The translations under genes and the position numbers were made by a program. The notes under the pieces were generated by a model. That model saw only the letters and a program-made list of their open reading frames with translations. It did not search any database and was not told where the DNA came from. Source: Acidobacteriota bacterium (GTDB taxonomy: Bacteria; Acidobacteriota; UBA6911; RPQK01; DATIPO01). Taken from it: a DNA stretch of 45,552 nucleotides. Numbering within the stretch: position 1 is the first letter of the stretch; each line of letters opens with the position of its first letter. The DNA lies in the NCBI GenBank assembly GCA_035471785.1, contig DATIPQ010000034.1:1-45552 (forward strand). The letters are read 5' to 3'. Positions 8,219-17,314 of this stretch are shown here, piece by piece.

Positions 8219-8765
8219 TCAGGATCGCCGCAGGGATGCGCCTCCCACCAGCCGTGCATCCGCCTGCCTTTTCCAGCCTCGCGGGCGCTGGGCCGCAGCC
8301 GCCTGAATGCAACAAGAAGAGCGAGCACACAAGCCTGTTGTGGGGCATCCCTGCCACGATCAGCACTCTTTTGCGGGCCGGCTGAAGCAGCCGTGGCTGG
8401 CTGCTGGGCATCCCTTGAATGCGGCCAGCCACTCCGCTGCCGCTGGAAAAGCAGGCTGACCCAAGGCTGGTGGGAGGCGCATGCCTGCGGCGATCAGCAC
8501 TCTCTTGCGGGCCGGCTGAGCAGCCATGGCTGGCTGCGGGGCATCCCTTGAATGCGGCCAGCCACTCCGATGCCGCTGGAAAAGCAGGCTGACCCAAGGC
8601 TGGTGGGAGGCGCATCCCTGCGGCGATCAGCACTCTTTTGCGGGCCGGCTGAGCAGCCATGGATGGCTGTTGGGCATCCCTTGAATGCGGCCAGCCACTC
8701 CGATGCTGCTGGAAAAGCAGGCTGACCCAAGGCTGGTGGGAGGCGCATCCCTGCGGCGATCCTGA
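8219..8765. repeat. REP-like repeat cluster closed by 35-bp inverted repeats
   Basis: Positions 8219-8253 and 8731-8765 are perfect inverted repeats of each other. Each holds the motif GTGGGAGGCGCATCCCTGCG followed by GCGAT. Weaker similarity continues inward to a shared TTTTCCAGC. The motif starts with GTGG and contains a small palindrome, like the GTRG-headed REP elements of other bacteria. The cluster fills the gap between the VWA gene and a small membrane protein gene. The same motif recurs near 42.6-42.8 kb. Open frames that cross it on the minus strand are repeat translations, not genes. Confidence 0.8.
8357..8756. repeat. Three tandem copies of a 133-134 bp unit
   Basis: Copies run 8357-8490 (134 bp), 8491-8623 and 8624-8756 (133 bp each) and differ at only a few positions. 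Each begins CGATCAGCACTCT, contains the imperfect hairpin GCAGCCATGGCTGGCTGC, passes through TTGAATGCGGCCAGCCACTC, and ends in the REP-like motif GGTGGGAGGCGCATCCCTGC. The first copy has a 1-nt insertion (GAAGCAG). High identity suggests recent amplification. Confidence 0.9.
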
Positions 8766-8780
8766 AGGTGCCTGTCGGGA

Positions 8781-9239
8781 CTAGGCCGTTTCCGGAATGC
8801 GCCGTCCTCCCAGGAGGACTCCCGCTGCGCCCACGAAGGGAATGAGGAAGTTGTACCAGGCGGGCTGGACGGCTTCCGAAGCAGCCTCGAATGCGCTCAT
8901 TTCGGCAGTCGAAACCTCGCTGACGGCTTCCTGTCCGCTAGGGTCGTCGACCGCCAAGTGCAGGACGGCGAAGACCAGTCCCAGTGCCAACACCAAGCAA
9001 GCCAGCGCTTTGACCGGGGCGGATCTGCGCCCGATGAAAGCGGCTGTGCAGCCTCCGGCCAGGGCGGCGATAAAGCTGAGCGGAAGATTGACCGCGATCC
9101 AGCCCAAGGTGACCTTGGAGGTCCCCGGCTGAAAGGCGAAGCTCGGGCCCACCACCATCCAAGCTATGGTGAGTAGAACGAAGACCAGCAGGGCCATGAC
9201 GATGTACCCAACCACGACGGCGATGATCGTTCGCAGCAT
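8781..9239 (-). CDS. Small integral membrane protein, unknown function
   Basis: A 152-aa hydrophobic protein with about four predicted membrane helices: residues 5-30, 45-70, 78-95 and a C-terminal one near 128-145. The first starts directly after MLRT, so it is an anchor or uncleaved signal. A polar Ser/Glu-rich loop (about 98-125) precedes the last helix, and the protein ends GGRRIPETA. AAGGAG with 6-nt spacing precedes ATG 9239, and a promoter-like pair lies upstream (9272-9299). I do not recognise the family. It is likely its own transcript, downstream of the two ADOPs on the same strand. Confidence 0.75.
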   Translation of the reverse strand: MLRTIIAVVVGYIVMALLVFVLLTIAWMVVGPSFAFQPGTSKVTLGWIAVNLPLSFIAALAGGCTAAFIGRRSAPVKALACLVLALGLVFAVLHLAVDDPSGQEAVSEVSTAEMSAFEAASEAVQPAWYNFLIPFVGAAGVLLGGRRIPETA

Positions 9240-9271
9240 GTGAAGCTCCTTTTTGGGGATGAACGGCTCCT

Positions 9272-9299
9272 ACCATAAACTTTTTTTCCCGCGCGTCAA
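9272..9299 (-). promoter_or_regulatory. Candidate sigma-70 promoter of the small membrane protein
   Basis: On the minus strand, TTGACG (9299-9294) and TATGGT (9277-9272) are separated by 16 bp that include a run of seven A. The predicted start leaves a leader of about 25 nt containing AAGGAG before the ATG at 9239. Confidence 0.5.
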
Positions 9300-9408
9300 G
9301 ATGCTTGGGCGCTTGCTCCGGCGGTGGAGTTCCCGGCGGCACGGCGTGCCCTGCATTTCGAGCACATGGGTGCTGACGGCCGAGTGCGACGACTGAAGGC
9401 CAGGGTTT

Positions 9409-11826
9409 TCATTCCGAACGCAGGGCCTGCATGGGATCGATGCGGGTGGCGCGGTAGGCCGGGATGAGGCAAGCGGCCACGGCCACCGCCAGCAGCGTCG
9501 CCGCCACCGCACCGTAGGTGACAGGGTCGGTGGGGCTGACGCCGTAGAGCTGATTGGCGATGAGCCGCGAGAGTCCCAGTGCCGCCAGCGTACCGATCAC
9601 CACCCCTCCCAAGGCCAAGCGCAGTCCTTCTCCCAGCACCAGCCGCTGAATGTCGGCCCGGCGGGCTCCCAGAGCGCCGCGGATAGCGATCTCCTGGAAG
9701 CGCTGGGTGACCGAGGCCGAAAGGACGGCGTAGATTCCGGCGGCGCCCAAGAGCAGAGCCAGCAGCGCGAATCCGCCCAGCAGCAGGGAGGCCACCTGAG
9801 GACGCCAATAGAGGTCTTCGATGCGCTGGTCCAGGGTTTGAATGCCGTAGACGTTGCCGCTGTCGGTAGAGTCCCAGATCATGCGTTCGGCGTCGCGGGC
9901 CACGGCCATGGGATCGCCCTGGGGAACGCGCAGCACCAGGTTGAGCGGCGTCATGGGCGTCTGGGCCAGTGGGGTGTAGAAGGCGGGCTGGGGACGCGGA
10001 TCGAGTCCCCGCGAGCGGACGTTGGCGGCCACACCCACTACCTGCATGGGCTGTCCTCCCTGGGGCGTAATCAAGGCTCCCATGGGATCGCGGCCTTGGA
10101 AGAAGCGTTCCACCAAGGCTTGGTTGACCACCGTGACCGGCTGGGTGTCGGCGCGGTCAAAGGATCCAAGCGTGCGCCCCCGCAGGACGGGAATGCCCAT
10201 GGTTTCGAAGTAGTCTGCGGCCACCACCCGGCGGATGGCCAAGGGCTCGAACCCTTCCTCGGCGGACTGTCCCGAGATCTGGAAGCTCCGCACGATGAAG
10301 GGTGCCAGGGGAGGCAGCGTGTTGGAGGCGCTGACGTGGCTGACACCCGGCAAGGTCTTGAGCTGCTCGATCAACTGTTCGAAGTGGGGCACCTGCTGGG
10401 CGGCTGTTTGCAGTCCTTCGCCGCGGGCCGAGTGGCGCAGTGTCAGCAACCGCTCGGCATCGTAGCCGGGATGCAGTCCGGTCAGCCGTCCGAAGGTCTG
10501 CAGCATGAGGGCGGCGCCCGCCAGAAGCATCAGCGATAGGGCCACCTGTCCCACCACCAGTACGCGCTGGGCCCGCGATTGGCGTCCGCCGACGGAGCCG
10601 CGGGCGCCTTCCTTGAGCGATTCGCTGAGGTTGAGGCGGCTGGCCTGGAAGGCTGGAAGAAGTCCGAAGGCGATGCCGGTGGCCAGCGATACCAGCAGGG
10701 TGAAGAGCAGCACGCTGGAATCCAGGCTGACCTTTTCCAGGAAGGGCACCCCCGCACTCTGGGGAATCAAGCGCGTCAGCGGACCCAAACAGTTCCAGGC
10801 CAGCAGCAGTCCGGCAGCCCCGCCCGCCCCTGCCAGCACCAGGCTTTCCGTCAGCAGTTGGCGGATGATGCGGGTGCGGCGGGCGCCCAGAGCGGTGCGC
10901 AGGGCGATCTCGCGCGAACGTCCCCGGGCCCGCGTCAGCACCATTCCCGCCACGTTGGCGCATGCGATCAGCAACACCGCCGCCACCGCCGCCAGCAACA
11001 GCGTGAAGGTCTGGCGGAAGTCGCCCACCACGTCATCGGTGATGGCTTCAACATTGACCGACCAGTCCTCGTTGGTCCGAGGATGCTCCAGCGCAAGGTT
11101 GGCGGCGATGGCCTTCATGGCCGACTCGGCTTCCTCGAGGCTGCGTCCGGGCGCCAGTCTTCCCACCACGGCCAAATCGCGCGTGCGGCGGTCGTCTTCG
11201 CGGCCGGCCAGCGACAGCGGAGTCCACAGTCCAGGCTGGGTGGCGAAGATGTGGGCGGCGTAGAAGTCCTGAGGAGTGATGCCGATGACGGTGTACATCT
11301 CTCCGTCCAGCTCGACGTCGCTGCCCAGCAACGACTCGTCGCCTCCGAAAGCGGCCTGCCAGAGCGGGTAGCTGACCATGACGACTCTGGCCGGGCCCTC
11401 TTCGTCGTCGGGCTGGAAGTCGCGTCCGCGGGCCGGCTGCACGCCCAGCAGGTCGAAGTAGTTGTGGGTCACCTCGTGGACCAGCGGCACGATGGGGTCT
11501 TCGCGTTCGGTCAGGCGCAGCGAGGAATTGCGCAAGGCGGCCAAGTCGCTGAAAACGTCCTGGCTCTCTTTCCAGTCCAGGAAGTCGCCGCTGGTGGCTG
11601 CCACCCGGTCGACTCCGTTGCGGGCCGAGCCGTCGGCCCACAGGAATGCCAGACTCTCGGGTTCTCGGTAGGAAAGGCTGTCGATCAGCACGCCGTTGAC
11701 GATGCTGAAAACCGCCGTATTAGCCCCGATCCCCAACGCGATGACCAGCACCGCCGTCAGCGTAAAGACCCAATTCTTCCAAAGCACCCGCAGCGCGAAA
11801 CGTACGTCTTGTGTGAGATTTCCCAT
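9409..11826 (-). CDS. ADOP-type ABC transporter permease (FtsX/MacB duplicated)
   Basis: An 805-aa permease of the acidobacterial duplicated orphan permease family. Topology seen: N-terminal helix (about 21-43, FTLTAVLVIALGIGANTAVF), a large periplasmic MacB-like domain, a three-helix FtsX module (about 285-400), a second periplasmic domain, and a second FtsX module (about 690-795). It ends in the family tail RATRIDPMQALRSE. No ATPase gene is nearby, hence orphan. Family members are presumed to transport or act mechanically at the envelope; substrates are unknown. ATG 11826 has AAGAGG just upstream. It follows the HTH-ADOP gene by 42 nt on the same strand, so the two are probably one operon. 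It has no N-terminal prefix domain. Confidence 0.9.
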   Translation of the reverse strand: MGNLTQDVRFALRVLWKNWVFTLTAVLVIALGIGANTAVFSIVNGVLIDSLSYREPESLAFLWADGSARNGVDRVAATSGDFLDWKESQDVFSDLAALRNSSLRLTEREDPIVPLVHEVTHNYFDLLGVQPARGRDFQPDDEEGPARVVMVSYPLWQAAFGGDESLLGSDVELDGEMYTVIGITPQDFYAAHIFATQPGLWTPLSLAGREDDRRTRDLAVVGRLAPGRSLEEAESAMKAIAANLALEHPRTNEDWSVNVEAITDDVVGDFRQTFTLLLAAVAAVLLIACANVAGMVLTRARGRSREIALRTALGARRTRIIRQLLTESLVLAGAGGAAGLLLAWNCLGPLTRLIPQSAGVPFLEKVSLDSSVLLFTLLVSLATGIAFGLLPAFQASRLNLSESLKEGARGSVGGRQSRAQRVLVVGQVALSLMLLAGAALMLQTFGRLTGLHPGYDAERLLTLRHSARGEGLQTAAQQVPHFEQLIEQLKTLPGVSHVSASNTLPPLAPFIVRSFQISGQSAEEGFEPLAIRRVVAADYFETMGIPVLRGRTLGSFDRADTQPVTVVNQALVERFFQGRDPMGALITPQGGQPMQVVGVAANVRSRGLDPRPQPAFYTPLAQTPMTPLNLVLRVPQGDPMAVARDAERMIWDSTDSGNVYGIQTLDQRIEDLYWRPQVASLLLGGFALLALLLGAAGIYAVLSASVTQRFQEIAIRGALGARRADIQRLVLGEGLRLALGGVVIGTLAALGLSRLIANQLYGVSPTDPVTYGAVAATLLAVAVAACLIPAYRATRIDPMQALRSE

Positions 11827-11868
11827 GCCTCTTCCACGCCGGATTGCCCTCCCCGGTTCCCCTAAGCC

Positions 11869-14613
11869 TCAGTCCACCCGCAGGGCGCAGGTGGGGTTGA
11901 GGGAGGCGGCGCGGCGGGCGGGGAAGGCGGCGGCGGCCAGGGCGATGAGCAGGAGGATGAGGGCGCTGGCGGCCAGGGTGAGCGGGTCGGTTGGGACGAC
12001 TTGGAAGAGCAGCGTGGAGAGGTAGCCGCCCAGGGCCAGCGAGGCGGCCGTTCCGGCGGCGATGCCCACAACCGCCAGGGCCAGGGCGCGGCGGACAACC
12101 ATGCGGAAGACCTCATCGGTGCGGGCTCCCAGTGCCATGCGCAGGCCGATTTCGCGGGTGCGGCGGTGGACCATGTAGGCGATCACCGAATAGACTCCCA
12201 TCGATCCCAGGCACAGTCCCAGCAGGGCGAACATGGCCAGCAGCAGCGAGTAGAAGCGGGGCTGGGCCAAGGAGGAGGCGACGCGCTCCTGCATGGAGGC
12301 CAGTTGAGACAGGGGCAGGTCGGGATCGAGCGTCCGCAGGGCCTGGCGCAGCGACGGCGTCAGCGCCGAGGCCGAAAGCGGCGAGCGGACGGTGATGAAC
12401 ATGAATCCGGTATCGTCGGGCTGTTGTGTGAGGGGGAAATAAACTTGCTCGCGTCCCTCCACGTCGAGTCCGCGGTGCTTGACGTGGCGCACCACGCCCA
12501 CGATGGTGCGCCAGGGGCGCTCGGTCTGCAGTCCGCCGCGGTGGAGGCGGCGTCCCAGGACGCTTTGGCCCGGCCACAGGCGTTGCGCCAGGCGGTCGTC
12601 GATGAGGGCCACCGGGGCGCTGTCGGACTGGTCCCGCGAGTCGAAAAGGCGCCCCTCCACCAGTTCGATGCCCATAGCCGCGAAATAGCCGGGAGTGGCG
12701 TGGCGGCGGGCCAGTTCGTACTTGACCGGCCCCGGCTCGCTGGCGGGGTCTTCGATGGTGACGCCTCCGCTCATGTTGGTGTGGGAGAAGGGCAGGCGCG
12801 AGACGGCGCCGACCGAGTCCACGCCCGGAACAGCGGCGAAGGCTTGCTCCAGGCGCTCAAAGAAAGCCACCTGTTGCCGGCGCTCGGGGTACTTGGCCGA
12901 GGGCAGCGAGATGGCCAGGGTGAGGACGTCCCGGCCCTGGAATCCCGAGTCCACGGCCTGCAAGTGGAGCAGGCTGCGCAGCATCAGTCCGCAGCCCACC
13001 GTGAGCATCAGGGCCAGGGCCACCTGGGCGGCCACCAGTCCCTGACGCAGACGCATCTCGCCCCGGCGCCGGCCGCCGCTGCGGGCGTCCCCGGCCAGGT
13101 TGCGGGCCAAGCGCTTGAGAGAGATCTGCAGCAGCGGCGCCAGCCCGAAGACCAGGGCGGCGGCCAGCGAGACGGCGGCCGCGAAGAGCAGGACGCGCGT
13201 GTCGATGGCCAGCTCGTCCAGACGGGGGATGGAGGAAGGCCCCAGGCGGCGTATGGCGTCCACCCCCAGGTGGGCCAGTCCGATGGCGGCGATCCCTCCG
13301 GGCAGGGCCAGCAAAAGGGCTTCGGCCAGGAACTGGCGGGCCAGGCGCAGCCGTCCTGCGCCCAGAGCCATGCGGATGGCCACCTCGCTGCGGCGGGCGG
13401 CGGCCCGCGCCAGTTGCAAAGTCGCCAGGTTGACGCACACCAGCAACAGCAGGAATCCCACCGCGCCCTGCAAAGCCAGCAGGGAGAAGCGCGACTGCCC
13501 GGCGATTTGCTCGTCCAGCGGCTCGACGGCGATGCCGTAGCCTTTGTCGTGGTAGTCCTCGATGAAGTCGACGGCCAGTTGGTTGGCCACCCCGTCCATG
13601 TCGGACTGGGCCGCCGCGGGCGTGACGCCGGACTTGAGGCGTCCGATGGCCAGCAGGAAGCGGGAGTCGCGCTCCAGCCGCTCGAAGGGGAAGGGAAAAG
13701 GCAGGTAGACGTCCTGAGGCTGCAGCAGGGGGATGTCGGGGTTGCGGACGGAGAAACGGGCCGGCAGCACGCCCACCACCTCGTAGGCGCGTCCGTCGAG
13801 CTGGATGGTCTGACCCACCACCTCGGCGGAGGCGGCGAAGACGCTGCTCCACAGTCCGTGGCTGAGCAGGGCCGCGGGCGGGGCCTCGGGAGCCAGATCG
13901 GCGGGCTGCAAGGTGCGTCCATGGAGCGCCTCCACGCCCAGCGTGGAGAAGAAGTTCCCGCTCACATATGCCGCCCCCAGGCGCAGAGGATCTCCCCGTC
14001 CGGTCAGCGACTGGTAATCGAGGGTGCCCGCCGCCAGACTCTCCAGCGATTGATTGCGCCGGCTCAAGTCGACGTATTCCGGCCCCGAGAGATGGGAGAA
14101 TCCCGGCCCGGTTGAAGCCAGCAGGTTCCACACTGCCACCAGGCGGCCCGGCTGGCGATAGGGCAGCGGATTGATCAGCACTGCGCTGACGGCGCTGAAG
14201 ATGGCCGTGTTGGCGCCGATACCCAGCGCCAACGTCAGCAGGGCCGTCAGCGCGAAGGAGGGATGCCGTACCAGGGAACGAAAGGCGGTGCGGATGTCTT
14301 GGCGGATGCTTTCCATCGTCGATGCTCCTCGGGGACCTTGAGGGGACAAGCGAGTTCTGAATGAAGAACTCATGCCGGCGCCGCCGGAATTGCTCTTCTC
14401 GTCGTTTTCGACTTCGAAGAGCACATGGAAATCGGTTTCCAGCCCGCGCAGCAGTTTGCGCCGCGTCGAAGGACTGGGATAAGGCCGTTTGCCATTGACC
14501 AGCAGCGAAAGATGCCCCTTGCTCAAGCCCATCTTGAGTCCCCAGTGATTGAGGCTCAAATTGCGCTTTTCCAGCTCCCTGGCGAGCTGTTGATGCTTGA
14601 GGCGGACTTTCAT
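11869..14613 (-). CDS. ADOP permease with N-terminal Cro/C1-type HTH fusion
   Basis: A single uninterrupted frame encodes 914 aa from the ATG at 14613, which has a weak AGGG upstream (in-frame ATGs at 14631 and 14652 lack an SD). Residues about 11-60 form a Cro/C1 helix-turn-helix (GLKMGLSKGHLSLLVNGKRP), followed by a Ser/Gly-rich linker. From residue 100 (MESIRQDIRTAFRSLVRHPS) the protein is a complete ADOP: first helix with LALGIGANTAIFSAV, MacB-like domain, FtsX module, second MacB-like domain, second FtsX module, and tail RAASLNPTCALRVD. A strong GAGGAG lies 8 nt before the internal ATG at 14316, so a permease-only form of 815 aa may also be made. The HTH resembles a regulator gene merged into its target. 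Confidence 0.82.
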   Translation of the reverse strand: MKVRLKHQQLARELEKRNLSLNHWGLKMGLSKGHLSLLVNGKRPYPSPSTRRKLLRGLETDFHVLFEVENDEKSNSGGAGMSSSFRTRLSPQGPRGASTMESIRQDIRTAFRSLVRHPSFALTALLTLALGIGANTAIFSAVSAVLINPLPYRQPGRLVAVWNLLASTGPGFSHLSGPEYVDLSRRNQSLESLAAGTLDYQSLTGRGDPLRLGAAYVSGNFFSTLGVEALHGRTLQPADLAPEAPPAALLSHGLWSSVFAASAEVVGQTIQLDGRAYEVVGVLPARFSVRNPDIPLLQPQDVYLPFPFPFERLERDSRFLLAIGRLKSGVTPAAAQSDMDGVANQLAVDFIEDYHDKGYGIAVEPLDEQIAGQSRFSLLALQGAVGFLLLLVCVNLATLQLARAAARRSEVAIRMALGAGRLRLARQFLAEALLLALPGGIAAIGLAHLGVDAIRRLGPSSIPRLDELAIDTRVLLFAAAVSLAAALVFGLAPLLQISLKRLARNLAGDARSGGRRRGEMRLRQGLVAAQVALALMLTVGCGLMLRSLLHLQAVDSGFQGRDVLTLAISLPSAKYPERRQQVAFFERLEQAFAAVPGVDSVGAVSRLPFSHTNMSGGVTIEDPASEPGPVKYELARRHATPGYFAAMGIELVEGRLFDSRDQSDSAPVALIDDRLAQRLWPGQSVLGRRLHRGGLQTERPWRTIVGVVRHVKHRGLDVEGREQVYFPLTQQPDDTGFMFITVRSPLSASALTPSLRQALRTLDPDLPLSQLASMQERVASSLAQPRFYSLLLAMFALLGLCLGSMGVYSVIAYMVHRRTREIGLRMALGARTDEVFRMVVRRALALAVVGIAAGTAASLALGGYLSTLLFQVVPTDPLTLAASALILLLIALAAAAFPARRAASLNPTCALRVD
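14314..14330 (-). promoter_or_regulatory. Internal Shine-Dalgarno and ATG at the HTH-permease junction
   Basis: On the minus strand GAGGAG (14330-14325), 8 nt, then ATG (14316-14314) begins the permease part exactly where other ADOPs begin (ME-IRQDIRTAFR). It is a better ribosome binding site than the one for the fused frame, so independent initiation of the permease is plausible. Confidence 0.6.
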
Positions 14614-14718
14614 AATTTCGACCCTATCCATTGCGGCACGTTGGTCGCGCATCCGTCAAGAAGTGGGACGAAAAAGTGGTGACGAGTGTTTACTGGATGG
14701 CCTTGGCAGGGCCGGGAC

Positions 14719-14757
14719 GCGGCTCCAGGCATCAGTTCAAGCCCTGGCCCGAGCCGC
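14719..14757 (-). terminator. Weak terminator-like hairpin
   Basis: GCGGCTCCAGG (14719-14729) can pair with CCTGGCCCGAGCCGC (14743-14757) with a small bulge. It lies just after the stop of the secreted protein gene on the minus strand and before the HTH-ADOP gene. It has no T-tract. Confidence 0.3.
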
Positions 14758-14781
14758 GCCCCGTAGAGTGAGCCGGCCGGG

Positions 14782-15732
14782 TCAGTGCTTGTAGCGGCCC
14801 TTGGGATAGAAGCGCCAGAAGTAGTTCAAAGCGCGGTCTTGTTTGACGCGTTGAGTTACGGTCTTCTTGATGTTCGTGTGCTGGTTGCAGATGTTCCACT
14901 CTTTGACGTACTCGGAGGGTACGAACTCCAGCCGCCAAATAGGAATCTTGGTTCCCCTGGGAGCCCCGAAGACAGTTACCCAGGGATCGGTGACGACGAT
15001 GATCCTCTCAAAGTGCAAGCGGATCATCAGCCCTTTGGTTTCCTTGAAGATGACGGTGCACTCGCCCGGTGCCAGGGCTTCAGTGAGGACGACGTCTTCA
15101 TCCCACCCGAAAGTCCAGGGCGGGACGAATCCGCTGCGCAGCTTGACCGAGTAGGAGGGACGGATAATGCGCACCGGCGGAAATGTACGGTCGGCACGGG
15201 CCTCTTCCTTTTCCTGGCCGTCTCCGGGGAAGGCCGCGAACTCGTGACCCGTCTCCTCGTCGAGAACGGGCCTGAGCTGGTCACAGGGCTGCTGGTCGAT
15301 GCGGTCGCCTTCTCCGCATTGCTCGGTGATGCGGGAGACGGCCTCGGCGACCTCGTTCATCTCCTCGACGAAGATCTTGAGATCGAAGGCCCGAGCCTGC
15401 TGCTCGGCGCAGCTTCCTTCCTCTGAGTATCGCCGCAGAGCCTCTGCGAAGTTTCGCTCGTTCTGGCTGATGGCGCGGTCGGCCTCGATGGAAGCCTCCG
15501 AGCCCTTGGAACGCAAAGGACGCAGGCCGCCATAGAGGATCTGCAATCCCAGGTCGATGGCAGCCCGGGCTGTCTCGCAGGACTTGGACTGCTCCAGAAG
15601 AGAGATGGCTTGGTCAATTCTCTCCTGCATGTTGCTGCGCTCCTGAGCCATGACGGGCAGGGCCGTCAGAGCCACGGCGAGCACCGCCGCGGCTGCAAGA
15701 ACGCTCAGGCTTGATCGGTTGTTTGCCAACAT
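14782..15732 (-). CDS. Secreted hypothetical protein
   Basis: A 316-aa protein with a clear signal peptide, MLANNRSSLSVLAAAAVLAV... ending AQ near residue 30. ATG 15732 is chosen because AAAGGAGG lies 5 nt upstream; an upstream in-frame reading gives no sensible leader. The mature N-terminal half is helical and charged (ERIDQAISLLEQSKSCETA), with six Cys in this half that could form disulfides. The C-terminal half is beta-rich (WTFGWDEDVVLTEALAPGECTVIF) and ends in basic WRFYPKGRYKH. I recognise no family. It lies upstream of the HTH-ADOP gene on the same strand but is separated from it by a hairpin. Confidence 0.75.
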   Translation of the reverse strand: MLANNRSSLSVLAAAAVLAVALTALPVMAQERSNMQERIDQAISLLEQSKSCETARAAIDLGLQILYGGLRPLRSKGSEASIEADRAISQNERNFAEALRRYSEEGSCAEQQARAFDLKIFVEEMNEVAEAVSRITEQCGEGDRIDQQPCDQLRPVLDEETGHEFAAFPGDGQEKEEARADRTFPPVRIIRPSYSVKLRSGFVPPWTFGWDEDVVLTEALAPGECTVIFKETKGLMIRLHFERIIVVTDPWVTVFGAPRGTKIPIWRLEFVPSEYVKEWNICNQHTNIKKTVTQRVKQDRALNYFWRFYPKGRYKH

Positions 15733-16016
15733 GGGTGCCTCCTTTGGGCAAAAGTGTCCGCGCAAAATCCGCGGAGATTGGAGGCGACGAGTCGAGCGAG
15801 TGTGAAGCTGATTGTTACTCAAAGAGGATTACATGGAACAAGCAGGCGCATGCGAAACGATGGTGAATGCGTGGCGCTTCCAAACTGGCGGCGGATGGCC
15901 TGAGGTCCGATGCCTCTTCAGCCTCTTGGCGGACTTTATGTCTATTAGTTAGTTAAACGTATCACAGTTCGCATTCGCCTCATAGAGAACTTCCTGCGGA
16001 GGCCGGGGCCCCATTC

Positions 16017-17237
16017 TCAATCGTCGATGAGCAGGGATTCCACTTCCAGCGAGTCTGAATCGGCATCCAGATAGATCAGCCAGGGACCGACCGGAAAGGC
16101 GACCAGCAGGCGTGGAGGTTCGTCTGGGAACGGTTCGCGCTGCTCCCGGTGAAGGGAAAACATTCCCAGGCGGGCCTCCAGGAAAGGGCGCAGGGTGTCC
16201 AGGTGCTGGGGTTGGAAAGCGCCCAGGGCTTCCAGGTCATCTCGTCCCGCGGCGACCTTGTCCAAGAGGTAATGAAGGTGTTGCGACGCTCCCTCCACCG
16301 GCGGGTCGGTGAGCAGATCGATGGCAGGCAAGTCCTCCATCTGTCTCCAGATGGACACGACATAGATATCGATGGCGGCGGCGATGAAGAGAGGCTGCTC
16401 ATCTTCCGTCAGATCACGAAGCTGCAGATAGCTGTGCGAGGCGGCTTGGGCGGCCCAGTTCTGCAGGTAGGGAGCCAGGCGCTGGGGTCCGCCGGGCAGG
16501 TCGAGCGCAACCTCATAGAACTTGCGCGAACGGGCCAGGTCCTGCAGCCACTCGGACTGGCTGGAGTAGGCTTCGATTCCCTTGCCCAGACTGCGTGTGA
16601 GTACCCGGCTGCCTTCTTGCGTACGCAGGACCGCAAAAGGAAGGAATCCTGAGGCCTGCTCCAAGGACAGCAGCGTCACAGCCAGATCTCGCGGCCCCCC
16701 GGCTCTCTCGGGCAGGTGCTGCACGACCACCTCGCTGGAGGGACCGATTTCCAGCCTTAGCCTCAAAGGGGCCATCGGCGTGCCCTGCGGTTCGAACTCG
16801 ATGAGGGCTTGCTTGAAGCCGGAGAAGGCGGCCGAGATCTGGTAGGGGCCCGGTGGCAAGGGCGGAAAGGAGAACCGTCCTGAGTCGCCGCTGATGGTTG
16901 TGTGCAGCAGCTCGCCCTGCTGGGACAGGCAGCGGACCGTGGCCCCGGGGATGATGCCTCCGGTCGCCTCCTGGACGAGGCCTTCAATAGTAATGGAATC
17001 GGGCGTTGGGAGACTACGGTGCAGGCTGTGGTGGTCAGGAACCACGATGGGTCCCGCGAGGAGACCGATCCGAGGTTGCCCCGGCTGCCGGCAGTGTCCG
17101 CGATTCTGGCGTTCGCCGCAGTAATCCCATAGCGCCTGATGGGCTTCCCTAAGCAGGGCTGGCTTGTTCAGGACGTCTGAATCCTGAGGTGCCCAACCCC
17201 ATCCGCCCAGCAACAAAAGCGACAACAGAGCCTTCAT
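16017..17237 (-). CDS. Secreted protein with carboxypeptidase-regulatory-like domain
   Basis: A 406-aa exported protein. ATG 17237 follows GAGGAGG at good spacing, and the first residues (MKALLSLLLLGGWGWA) are a signal sequence. Residues about 82-155 form a carboxypeptidase-regulatory-like (transthyretin-like) domain: ITIEGLVQEATGGIIPGATV, then SGDSGRFSFPPLPPGPYQI and a GFKQ turn. The same fold opens many Oar-type TonB-dependent receptors in Acidobacteriota, but here no beta-barrel follows. The remaining 250 residues are mostly helical and of unknown function, ending in an acidic tail. It sits downstream of the PadR-ADOP operon with a 77-bp gap, on the same strand, and may be cotranscribed with it. 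Confidence 0.7.
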   Translation of the reverse strand: MKALLSLLLLGGWGWAPQDSDVLNKPALLREAHQALWDYCGERQNRGHCRQPGQPRIGLLAGPIVVPDHHSLHRSLPTPDSITIEGLVQEATGGIIPGATVRCLSQQGELLHTTISGDSGRFSFPPLPPGPYQISAAFSGFKQALIEFEPQGTPMAPLRLRLEIGPSSEVVVQHLPERAGGPRDLAVTLLSLEQASGFLPFAVLRTQEGSRVLTRSLGKGIEAYSSQSEWLQDLARSRKFYEVALDLPGGPQRLAPYLQNWAAQAASHSYLQLRDLTEDEQPLFIAAAIDIYVVSIWRQMEDLPAIDLLTDPPVEGASQHLHYLLDKVAAGRDDLEALGAFQPQHLDTLRPFLEARLGMFSLHREQREPFPDEPPRLLVAFPVGPWLIYLDADSDSLEVESLLIDD

Positions 17238-17314
17238 GGCGGTCCTCCTCTCCGTACAGGCTTTGTTCCCTACTCGAAGAGGAGCAAGCCTCATGCCAAG
17301 GCCTGAAGGCCGTC

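Noticed and set aside
8160-8748. Two minus-strand open frames (166 and 84 aa) crossing the tandem array
   Set aside because: They are translations of the repeat units, giving recurring MRLPPALGQPAFPAASEW blocks, with no ribosome binding site. Not genes.
8219-8765. CRISPR array
   Set aside because: Units are 133-134 bp and almost identical throughout, with no short repeat separated by unique spacers and no cas genes.
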